A stretch of 5,566 nt of DNA from NCBI GenBank assembly GCA_905479905.1, contig CAJQOK010000114.1, positions 1 to 5,566 of the forward strand, read 5' to 3'. Source of the stretch: an uncultured Aliterella sp. Lineage in GTDB: Bacteria > Cyanobacteriota > Cyanobacteriia > Cyanobacteriales > Chroococcidiopsidaceae. The position numbers were made by a program, and so were the translations under genes. The notes beneath the pieces were generated by a model. It searched no databases and was not told where the DNA came from. It was given only the letters and a program-made list of their open reading frames with translations. Numbering within the stretch: position 1 is the stretch's first letter; each line of letters starts with the position of its first letter. This document shows, piece after piece, positions 1 to 5,148 of the stretch.

Positions 1-75
1 AGTAGTCAGCATGGCAAACCTAATGTCTTTAACCATATCGTGCAGCTTTTTAATGTTGTCAGTGCGATCGCTCAT
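1..75 (-). CDS. Pyridoxamine 5'-phosphate oxidase-like protein, N-terminal fragment (gene runs off the window)
   Basis: Only the first 25 codons lie in the window, read from ATG at 75-73 towards the left edge. They begin MSDRTDNIKKLHDMVKDIRF and continue AMLTT. This looks like the start of the general stress protein 26 / pyridoxamine-phosphate-oxidase-like split-barrel family, whose members often open with a short helix followed by 'K.IKFAMLTT' as the first strand. Such proteins bind flavin or a related cofactor and are usually linked to stress. The substrate cannot be read from this fragment. A HIP1 octamer (64-71) lies within the first codons. No clear Shine-Dalgarno sequence precedes the ATG, which is common in cyanobacteria. 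The gene lies on the same strand as arsM and arsS and starts 89 bp beyond the arsS stop, so it may be a separate transcription unit. The family call rests on a short match and is moderate only. Confidence 0.5.
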   Translation of the reverse strand, partial: MSDRTDNIKKLHDMVKDIRFAMLTT

Positions 76-164
76 TGATTTTTACTTTGTTATTAACTAT
101 CCCTATACAAATAACATCTGTAGTGGCAGAATTATTCTATCTATAGTCACAACTTTTAGCGAAA

Positions 165-1151
165 TTATACCAAAGCGCCGCCACAACTAGAACCACTCCC
201 CGCCGTACAGCCGTAACAATAAGGCGCAGTTTTAATTTCATTAATCAAATCTAAACTTCCCGATTCCAGCAACTTAGCAACAGTCAATGTTTCACCATCA
301 CGAGTTTTAGCGGGTAAATTTTCCATTTGGTTAAAGTCGCAGTCGTATACATTGCCCAAATAATCAATTGAAAGCTCGTTTCTACACATTAAATGTTCAA
401 CGGTACTAGCATTAAAGTTTGACTCTAAAAAGTGCAAGTAAGGTTTGTGCAGTTTCTTGTTTTCCAGTTGAAATTTAGTTCGTCCAATTGGCAAGTTGGT
501 AATTGTGTATAAATTATTAAAGACTATATTAAAATGCTGTTGCAAGTATGCTTTGTAACTTTGCTCTAACTTAGTTTGCTCTGGAGTTAAGCTAAATTTA
601 TCTGAGGCTGGTATTGGCGGGTTATATACCAAATCTAAGATTAAATTAGCATCTTTTCCATAACCTAGTTGATTGAGACGTTGCAGGGCTGCAATTGAAT
701 CGTTATAAACACCTTTACCGCGCATTTTATCAACATTATCCTCTAAATAGCAGGGCAAAGAAGCAACTATTTGAGTTTGATATTTAGCACAATATTCAGG
801 TATATCTTCAAACCCTGCTACAAAATAGATAGTTAAATTAGAGCGAATAATTACCTTTTTCTCAGCTTTTGTGGCGGCTTCTACTAAAAGTTTGAATCCG
901 TAATTCATCTCTGGCGCACCACCAGTAAGATCGATAGTTTGAATTTGGGGAAATGTATTAATAATTTCAATTAGGCGATCGCAAACATCAGCGCTAAGTT
1001 CTTCTGTTCTTTTCGGGCTTGCTTCTACATGACAGTGGGCGCAGGCAAGATTGCAACGTTTACCCAGATTAATTTGTAGAGTAGTTATTTGCTTTTTAGT
1101 TAAAGGTAAACCTAATTTATCTTTGAAGGATGTTACTAATGTTTGCATCAT
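165..1151 (-). CDS. arsS: ArsS, arsenosugar biosynthesis radical SAM protein
   Basis: This 328-residue protein belongs to the radical SAM / Cys-rich family that accompanies ArsM in cyanobacteria. It carries the radical SAM cluster motif CX3CX2C (Cys33, Cys37, Cys40, 'RCNLACAHCH'), which should hold a [4Fe-4S] cluster that cleaves S-adenosylmethionine. A 'LTGGAPEMN' segment at 75-83 corresponds to the GGE-type SAM-binding motif. The C-terminal half has further cysteines (Cys256, Cys271, Cys312, Cys315, Cys323), as expected for an auxiliary cluster or substrate-binding region, and ends 'SCGGALV'. By family knowledge it transfers a 5'-deoxyadenosyl group to methylated arsenic on the way to arsenosugars; it is cytosolic, with no signal peptide or membrane segment. 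The length is normal for the family and the frame is intact. Two Met codons open the ORF and either could be the start. The gene begins 60 bp after the arsM stop with no obvious terminator between, so co-transcription with arsM is likely. Confidence 0.9.
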   Translation of the reverse strand: MMQTLVTSFKDKLGLPLTKKQITTLQINLGKRCNLACAHCHVEASPKRTEELSADVCDRLIEIINTFPQIQTIDLTGGAPEMNYGFKLLVEAATKAEKKVIIRSNLTIYFVAGFEDIPEYCAKYQTQIVASLPCYLEDNVDKMRGKGVYNDSIAALQRLNQLGYGKDANLILDLVYNPPIPASDKFSLTPEQTKLEQSYKAYLQQHFNIVFNNLYTITNLPIGRTKFQLENKKLHKPYLHFLESNFNASTVEHLMCRNELSIDYLGNVYDCDFNQMENLPAKTRDGETLTVAKLLESGSLDLINEIKTAPYCYGCTAGSGSSCGGALV

Positions 1152-1211
1152 AGTTGTTAACTAAATAAGTGGTAAATAGCTTGGATATATTCATCAAAAC
1201 ATTTTATTTTT

Positions 1212-2183
1212 TTAGCAACAGCCGCCACCGTCATAGTACCAAGTAGAATTAGTAATAATTACGTCTTTGGAGGCAAGTTTTGCCGCAGTTTTATCGCAGA
1301 CGGCGGCGGGAATACCACGCTGGAGTATATGCCCAGCATTATCGTCAAAAATTGCTTCTTTTCCGGTATAAATAGCGGTTTTCCCGGTGAAAATACAAGC
1401 CCCATCTTCGGGAATTGGGACTTTGAAAGAGACAGAATCAAGACTTTCTAAAAGTAAATGCTCGTCCAAATTGTAAGTATGGCTATCTAAAAGTCGATAA
1501 GGACGACGCGATCGCACTTCCACTTGTCCAAAGCCTGCATCAACAATCCTTGTGGTATATTCCTCATAAGTAAGCGCCCCTGATAGACACATTGCCCTTA
1601 GTTGGTCGTCTTGTTGGAGGTGAGGGGGAATAGGACGAGTAGCAATAGGATCGCTCATTTGCAAGCGTCCGCCTGGTTTCAAGACTCTATACGCCTCTTG
1701 CAAGGCAATCGAAAGATCCGCAGGCTCAAAGATATTAAACAAGCAATTTTGAGCGACTACATCTACTGAAGCATCAGCCACAGGCAATTTAAAAGCATCT
1801 CCGGCGCGAATTTCAACAAAACTTGGTTCAAACCAGGAGTTTTCTTGAGCAGCAATTTGCAGATTACGGGCGGCGGCTTCGCGCATGGCGGGAACTGGAT
1901 CTACGGCAATAACTGCCCCCGCACGGCGAGAAAAATAAGCAAACTGCAAGGCTTCTAAGCCGCCACCAACGCCCACATAAAGCACTGTTGGTTGGTTTAC
2001 AAGTTCGGCAGCGTGGACAGTAGTACCGCAGCCATAATTCATTTCTTGCATCGAAGTGGAAATATTTAACCCTGGAAGCTGCAAAGGGGTACTTTGAACA
2101 CAACATAGCCCAACTTGAGGAGTCTCGGCTACATCACTATAAAACTGGGCGGCGGTTTCAAGATAAGTCATGGGCGAGCGCAT
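1212..2183 (-). CDS. arsM: ArsM, arsenite S-adenosylmethionine methyltransferase (arsenosugar pathway type)
   Basis: This is a class I SAM-dependent methyltransferase of up to 323 residues. SAM motif I is 'VLYVGVGGGLEA' (67-78), followed by 'AVDPVP' at the end of strand 2 (93-98), 'GDAFKLPVADASVDVV' (128-143) and 'VLKPGGRLQMSD' (167-178). Candidate As(III)-binding cysteines are Cys27/Cys28, Cys52, Cys147 and Cys199. Their spacing resembles the four conserved cysteines of characterised algal ArsM. A C-terminal extension of about 80 residues ends 'WYYDGGGCC', typical of the cyanobacterial form paired with ArsS. It should methylate arsenite stepwise in the cytosol and supply methylarsenicals to ArsS. 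The frame is intact. The longest start is at 2183, but a second ATG at 2171-2169 gives the N-terminus 'MTYLETAAQFYSDV', which fits the family better and is my preferred start. Neither has a clear ribosome-binding site. No ArsR gene is visible in the window. Confidence 0.92.
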   Translation of the reverse strand: MRSPMTYLETAAQFYSDVAETPQVGLCCVQSTPLQLPGLNISTSMQEMNYGCGTTVHAAELVNQPTVLYVGVGGGLEALQFAYFSRRAGAVIAVDPVPAMREAAARNLQIAAQENSWFEPSFVEIRAGDAFKLPVADASVDVVAQNCLFNIFEPADLSIALQEAYRVLKPGGRLQMSDPIATRPIPPHLQQDDQLRAMCLSGALTYEEYTTRIVDAGFGQVEVRSRRPYRLLDSHTYNLDEHLLLESLDSVSFKVPIPEDGACIFTGKTAIYTGKEAIFDDNAGHILQRGIPAAVCDKTAAKLASKDVIITNSTWYYDGGGCC

Positions 2184-2212
2184 TTTTAGCTAATTTTAAT
2201 GTTTTATCTCTA

Positions 2213-2218
2213 GGTATA
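2213..2218 (-). promoter_or_regulatory. Possible -10 element for arsM-arsS
   Basis: Read on the minus strand, this is TATACC, about 30 bp before the upstream arsM ATG, in the 81-bp gap between the reductase pseudogene and arsM. No convincing -35 hexamer lies 17 bp upstream, and I see no clear ArsR-type dyad. This is a weak call from position and composition only. Confidence 0.2.
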
Positions 2219-2264
2219 GTAACGCCTACAGACGGATTTAGACGCATATATCAGGATGTAAACC

Positions 2265-2794
2265 TTATACAATGCCACTCTTGAGCGCTTCAACGAAGGC
2301 TACTAAAGCTGATTGCAAGAGCCGAGAAATACCAACATCAGCAACAATTCCTGCCTCATCAAGCCCTCTACCCAAAAGTGGTAAGGTAATTGAGGCTTCC
2401 GCAATGATACGATCGTCCATTGTAGAAAGCGTTTCAATTAAAGATTCCTGTGCATAGGTTGCTCGTGGTGACGCATTTAGTAACGCCCTTACGGACAAAT
2501 TCTCCACTACCAAAAACCCAGTCTAGAGCGTTTTTCAATACACCTGGTACGCCATGCGCGTATTCTGGACTTGAAATTAATACACCTTCAGCTTTTTGTA
2601 ATTGAGTGCGAAAGTCCATCACTGAAGGTGGATTTGAGGCTTCGATATCGGGGTTAAAGTACGGTAAATCGCCGAGTCCATCATACAAGCGCGATCGCAC
2701 AGCCTTTTGGTGCTAAAGCAATCGCCGCGCGAAGTATTGCTTTGTTTGAGGATACAGATCGAAGGCTACCTGAAATAGCCAGAATTTGAATGAC
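2265..2794 (-). pseudogene. NADPH-dependent FMN reductase, frameshifted
   Basis: Three minus-strand pieces in different frames together make one flavodoxin-fold NAD(P)H:FMN reductase of about 175 residues. The N-terminal piece (about 2791-2687) reads 'IQILAISGSLRSVSSNKAIL', which contains the FMN-phosphate loop GSLRxxSSN. The middle piece (about 2685-2490) reads 'LYDGLGDLPYFNPDIEAS' and then the signature 'SPEYAHGVPGVLKNALDW'. The C-terminal piece (about 2487-2265) reads 'ALLNASPRATYAQESL' and ends '...EALKSGIV' at TAA 2267-2265. The first break looks like one extra base near 2686. The second, near 2487-2495, looks like loss of about five bases (family members usually have 'GKPVALLNASPRA' here). 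No ATG or GTG stands where the family's start Met is expected (about 2792-2794). The intact enzyme would reduce FMN, quinones or chromate. The motifs differ from ArsH, so its place upstream of arsM is not evidence that it is the arsenical oxidase. Confidence 0.85.
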
Positions 2795-2905
2795 TCTAAA
2801 TTTTTCGCTTCTTACGCCACTCCCCGATCAATAAGTTGGCGTGGAAATCCCTCGTTAATAATATGACACGCGGTTAGAAATAATGAGTTTCAAGGAATGA
2901 CAATT

Positions 2906-2995
2906 TTAATCTCGTAATACATAGCCCACACGACGAATAGTTTGAATCAAACGCTGTTCGCCCGTTGCTTCTAGCTTTAAACGCAGATGTTGAGT
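2906..2995 (-). pseudogene. OmpR-family response regulator, C-terminal winged-helix fragment
   Basis: Read on the minus strand from 2995 to TAA 2908-2906, this codes for 'TQHLRLKLEATGEQ' followed by 'RLIQTIRRVGYVLRD'. That is the end of a Trans_Reg_C winged-helix domain: the recognition helix tail and the beta hairpin with the hallmark 'RxxGYxL'. Everything upstream (the receiver domain and most of the DNA-binding domain) is missing. The frame breaks exactly where IS5-type transposase sequence begins on the other strand at about 2996. I find no trace of the missing N-terminal part beyond the IS remnants at the right, so the gene was lost by deletion as well as insertion. The intact protein would have been a two-component transcription regulator. 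Which one it was cannot be told from 29 residues. Confidence 0.75.
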
Positions 2996-3208
2996 GTGGA
3001 AGATCAAATACTAGTAGGATTAGAGTATTGCCACCAGTTGGGGACTAAGTGAGTCTGCTGTATGTGGCTTGATCCCAAGGGTGGAAAACTTGTTGATGGA
3101 TTCAGGCAAGTTTCGTCTACCAGGTAAAAAGCAGCTTTACCAAAAGAACACTAATACTGAGAATTTCGTGGTGGTTGATGTAAGGGAACGCCCAATTGAG
3201 TGTCCTAA

Positions 3209-3215
3209 AAAAAAC
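3209..3215 (+). promoter_or_regulatory. Candidate -1 programmed frameshift site (A_AAA_AAC)
   Basis: An eight-A run (3207-3214) followed by C gives the classic slippery heptamer in the zero frame: codons CCT AAA AAA AAC. A -1 slip after AAC makes CAG the next codon and yields 'PKKNQRQYYSGK', the normal IS5 transposase sequence. Without the slip, the frame runs only to a stop at 3255-3257. Two-ORF IS elements, including some IS5 subgroups, are known to use A-rich slippage to make the full transposase. A plain one-base deletion in a poly-A tract would look the same. Confidence 0.4.
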
Positions 3216-3235
3216 AGCGCCAATACTATAGTGGG

Positions 3236-3277
3236 AAGGCATTTTTCGGGGGAATAATTCCTCCGAAAAGATGCCGC
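3236..3277 (-). repeat. Palindromic repeat copy 1 (in IS5 transposase)
   Basis: The 38-nt core at 3238-3275 runs from GGCAT to ATGCC and folds into a stem of about 18 bp with one bulged base and a very short loop. On the minus strand it reads GCGGCATCTTTTCGG...CCGAAAAATGCCTT. This matches copy 2 (3767-3808) at 39 of 42 positions, including the asymmetric edges GC and TT. It interrupts the host codons 'YYSGK' and 'KKRHTLK'. In the host frame it is free of stops and adds residues beginning AFFGGIIPPK. Flanking triplets are GGG (3233-3235) and AGG (3278-3280), a possible target duplication. Confidence 0.8.
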
Positions 3278-3409
3278 AGGAAAAAGCGGCACACTTTGAA
3301 AGCACAAGTGATGGTTGACCAGAGAACAGGACAAATTATTTGTACTGCTTTTGACAAAGGACGAGTCGATGATTTTCGCACTCTCAAACAATTCCGATTA
3401 CCGATGTTA

Positions 3410-3438
3410 TACCAAATTAAATTGATTGATAGGCAGAT
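3410..3438 (+). repeat. Left terminal inverted repeat of the IS630 element
   Basis: This starts TACCAAATTAAAT and ends AGGCAGAT. It pairs with 4660-4688 at 22 of 29 positions; the outer 13 and inner 8 bases are the best conserved. Confidence 0.8.
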
Positions 3439-3759
3439 GGGTTAGACTGAGCATAGTTGTTTAGCCCCCTGTAGTAATGGCTGGTGTTACTTCAATTGAA
3501 GTCAAAGAAAGTTTGGATGAGTTAACACAGCAGTTGTGCCAAGTTAAAACATCAAGGGACAAAGAACGATTACAAGTTCGCGCTCTGGCTGAAGCAGGAA
3601 AAGGCACCGAGTATCAGCGCAATTGCCAAAGCGGTAGGGAAACATCGAAATACCGTGCAAACCTGGTTATCGAATTACCGAAAGGGTGGAGTAAAAGTGA
3701 TGTTGGAGATCAAGAAATCGCCAGGGGGAGTAAGAGTAATTCCGCGATGGGGCGCGACG

Positions 3760-3827
3760 TTTCGGGGCGGCATCTTTTCGGATGAATTATTCATCCGAAA
3801 AATGCCTTGGGAGGATTCCTCCCGAAA
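3760..3827 (+). repeat. Older palindrome split by palindromic repeat copy 2
   Basis: TTTCGGG (3760-3766) and AGGATTCCTCCCGAAA (3812-3827) join to a perfect palindrome of 11-bp arms around one central T. It closely resembles the inner part of copy 3. It is interrupted by 45 bases: copy 2 (42 nt) plus a repeated GGG. This is a nested insertion of one palindrome into a related one. The whole block stays open in the host transposase frame. Confidence 0.65.
3767..3808 (+). repeat. Palindromic repeat copy 2 (in IS630 transposase)
   Basis: The core at 3769-3806 (GGCAT to ATGCC, 38 nt) forms a perfect stem apart from one bulged C near the 5' base. GGG lies immediately on both sides (3764-3766, 3809-3811), consistent with a 3-bp target duplication. 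Compared with copy 1 on its minus strand, the differences fall at positions facing each other in the stem, so pairing is kept. In the host frame it reads GIFSDELFIRKMP with no stop. Confidence 0.85.
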
Positions 3828-4425
3828 GCTCCCTTCAGAAACAGCCTTGGCAAAACGGTTGCAAGAGCCAAATTATGGCTTTAGTAGCTATGGAAAAGTG
3901 CAGCAATGGCTGGCAGAGACGTTGGGAATAGAGGCAGAATATCATGCGGTCTACCAGATGACCCGCTACCGACTTCTTCGCCAAACTTAAGGTTGCTCGT
4001 CCGCAAAATTGTCAGCAGGTTAGTGAGCAGCGAGAGACTTTAGCGCAAACCTCAAAAGCGACCTTAAGTTACTGAGCCAGTATGACCGCCAAGGACGGCA
4101 GGTTGAACGCCCTATTCGCTACTTTGCCCAGGAGGAGAGTCGCTTTGGACTGCATACCCTCACTAGACGATTAATTACTGCTTGTGGGGTCAAACCGATT
4201 GGGCAGTGGCAATGGTCAGTCAAAGCATTCTGGCTCTACGGTGCGGTGGAACCAGCAAGGGGAGAGTCCTTTTTTCTACAATTTTCCCATGTCGATACTC
4301 AATGCTATCAACGATTCCTTGATGAGTTCTCCAAAGCCTATCCCGATAGTCACTGGTATTCTTCAAGTGGACAATGGACGATTCCACAAAGGCAAAGATT
4401 TAATTGTCCCGGAAAACATTATTTT

Positions 4426-4467
4426 GAGGCATCTTTCGGGAGGAATTCTTCCCCCCGAAAATGCCGT
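4426..4467 (+). repeat. Palindromic repeat copy 3 (in IS630 transposase)
   Basis: The core at 4428-4465 (GGCAT to ATGCC, 38 nt) matches copy 1 (minus strand) at 33 of 38 positions and keeps a stem of about 16 bp with a bulged C. It lies between host codons 'PENIIL' and 'LFQPPY'. In the host frame it adds about 14 residues, 'RHLSGGILPPENAV', without a stop. The edges (GA, GT) are less conserved than in copies 1 and 2. Confidence 0.8.
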
Positions 4468-4659
4468 GTTGTTTCAACCGCCTTACCGCCTTGAATTAAA
4501 TCCCATTGAGCGCTTGTGGGAACACCTCAAGGCTGACCTTAAATGGGCTTCGTTCAAGACTCTGGCTCAATTGCAAACCACCGTTGATCAACTGCTAAAT
4601 GAGTTAACGCCAGAAATAGTTGCTTCGGTCACAGGCTATCCCTTCATCCTTGATGCCCT

Positions 4660-4688
4660 ATCTGCCTTAAATACTATTTAAATTGGTA
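4660..4688 (-). repeat. Right terminal inverted repeat of the IS630 element
   Basis: This is the inverted counterpart of 3410-3438, ending TTTAAATTGGTA. The transposase stop codon (4679-4681) lies inside it. Confidence 0.8.
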
Positions 4689-4861
4689 TTACCAGAGCAG
4701 TTATGCCTAGCGGACAAGGGCTACCAAGGCATTACTAAACTCCACCCAAGCAGTTGCACTCCAACAAAAAAGCCCCAAAAAGCAAAACTTGATAAGTTTG
4801 AGCGCCAACATAACCGTTTGCTCGCGCTCAGTTGCGGGTGATAGCTGAACACGTTAATCGA
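4689..4861 (+). pseudogene. IS5-family transposase, right part (continuation of 2996-3409)
   Basis: The IS5 reading frame resumes directly after the IS630 element: 'LPEQLCLADKGYQGITKLH', 'TKKPQKAKLDKFERQ', 'NRLLA', then after a two-base shift near 4830 'LRVIAEHVNR'. 'LADKGYQG' holds the second catalytic Asp and 'AEHVNR' the catalytic Glu region of DDE_4 transposases. The family normally continues for about 40 residues ('...YRNRRxRFGLR...'). Here it stops at about 4861 and IS1-like sequence follows, so the 3' end is missing. Confidence 0.8.
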
Positions 4862-5148
4862 GGGAGTCTTACCTTTGGAAATTCAGCACTATATTGGCAA
4901 AGATAAAACACAGGGACTAGAACGAACCAATGGCATTGTTCGACAACAAACCGGACGATGGCATCGACATCAAAACAAGTTTAGTAAGTTATGGGAACAG
5001 ACTAAGTTAACTGTTCGATTAGTTGTCAGCTACTTTACAGCGATTTGGCTAGATAGTCACTTTAAGACAACTGATGCACAGCGAGCAGGATTAGCAACTC
5101 ATTTCTAGACTTGGCACGAGCTTGTTACTTATCCCACAATAATTTGAT
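4862..5148 (+). pseudogene. IS1-like transposase, C-terminal remnant
   Basis: Read in the frame of TTG 4875, this gives 'LEIQHYIGKDKTQGLERTNG', 'RQQTGRWHRHQNKFSKLWEQ' and 'TKLTVRLVVSYFTAIW', then 'TTDAQRAGLATHF', an in-frame TAG (5106-5108) and 'TWHELVTYPTII' to TGA 5146-5148. The 'ERTNG.xRQQTGRWHRxQNKF' block and the WH...YPTII tail are what I know from cyanobacterial IS1-family transposases. The N-terminal half, including the zinc-binding and HTH regions and the early catalytic residues, is absent. The left junction falls directly against the truncated IS5 gene. Confidence 0.65.

Larger units (their letters stand above)
2996..3409 (+). pseudogene. IS5-family (DDE_4 type) transposase, left part, interrupted by the IS630 element
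   Basis: This is the N-terminal and central part of an IS5-family transposase with an HTH followed by a DDE_4 nuclease domain. The pieces in order are: 'VEDQILVGLEYW' (2996-3030), a probable internal deletion of about ten codons, 'ATSWGLSESAVC' (3030-3065), 'VENLLMDSGKFRLPGKKQL' and 'VVVDVRERPIECPKK' (to 3212), then in the -1 frame 'QRQYYSGK' (3215-3238). Next come a palindromic insert, 'KKRHTLKAQVMVDQRTGQI' and 'AFDKGRVDDFRTLKQ'. The 'VVVDVxE' strand carries the first catalytic Asp. About 60 N-terminal residues are missing at the junction with the response-regulator fragment. The frame stops at codon TTA 3407-3409, where the IS630 element begins, and resumes at 4689. The gene is inactive. 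The family call rests on remembered motif order and is firm at superfamily level. Confidence 0.8.
3477..4681 (+). pseudogene. IS630-family transposase, multiply frameshifted
   Basis: The full order of an IS630 transposase is present, but spread over frames. Frame from ATG 3477: 'GVTSIEVKESLDELTQQL'. After a shift near 3585: HTH 'ISAIAKAVGKHRNTVQTWLS' and linker 'YGFSSYGKVQQWLAETLG'. After a shift near 3977: 'AKLKVARP'. After a shift near 4047: 'LKLLSQYDRQ', 'FAQEESRFGLHTLTRR' and 'GESFFLQFSHVDTQCYQRFL'. After a shift near 4357: 'ILQVDNGRFHKGKDL' and 'ELNPIERLWEHLKADLKW', ending TAA 4681. Of the DDE triad, the second Asp (codon 4370-4372) and the Glu (4508-4510) are present. The first Asp of the usual 'QDESRFG' reads Glu ('QEESRFG'). 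Two palindromic inserts (about 3760-3833 and 4426-4467) lengthen the protein, the second between the catalytic Asp and Glu. At least four frameshifts make it dead. Confidence 0.88.
3410..4688 (+). mobile_element. IS630-family insertion sequence, degenerate, nested in the IS5 remnant
   Basis: This 1279-bp element has imperfect terminal inverted repeats, 3410-3438 and 4660-4688, matching at 22 of 29 positions. They begin TACCAA.TTAAAT and end AGGCAGAT. TTA stands on both sides (3407-3409 and 4689-4691), which includes the TA duplication expected of the IS630/Tc1 group. Removing the element plus one TTA rejoins the IS5 transposase in frame ('RLPM-L-PEQLCLADKGYQG'), good evidence that the boundaries are right. 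The size is somewhat above a typical IS630 because of internal palindromic inserts. The single gene inside is a pseudogene, so the element cannot move on its own. Confidence 0.85.

Noticed and set aside
1259..1441. 60-codon minus-strand ORF inside arsM
   Set aside because: It overlaps the well-supported arsM frame fully and has no recognisable motif, so it is a shadow.
2272..2457. 61-codon plus-strand ORF opposite the reductase pseudogene
   Set aside because: It is antisense to the clear flavin reductase coding pieces, with no ribosome-binding site or known motif.
2265..2794. Reductase pseudogene as arsH
   Set aside because: The motifs ('SPEYAHGVPGVLKNALDW', 'NASPRATYAQ') and short length fit the general FMN/chromate reductase group, not ArsH.
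2814..2842. Inverted repeat ACGCCA / TGGCGT with 17-bp spacer, as an operator
   Set aside because: A six-base dyad alone is not enough, and the gene it would control is broken.
3236..3277. Palindrome copy 1 as a rho-independent terminator
   Set aside because: No T tract follows the stem, and it lies within coding sequence that continues in frame on the other side.
3117..3391. Minus-strand ORFs across palindrome copy 1
   Set aside because: They are antisense to the IS5 transposase. Their only notable part is the repeat itself read backwards.
3236..4467. The three palindromes as a CRISPR array
   Set aside because: The spacing is irregular (about 490 and 620 bp), orientations differ, and no short spacers or cas genes are present.
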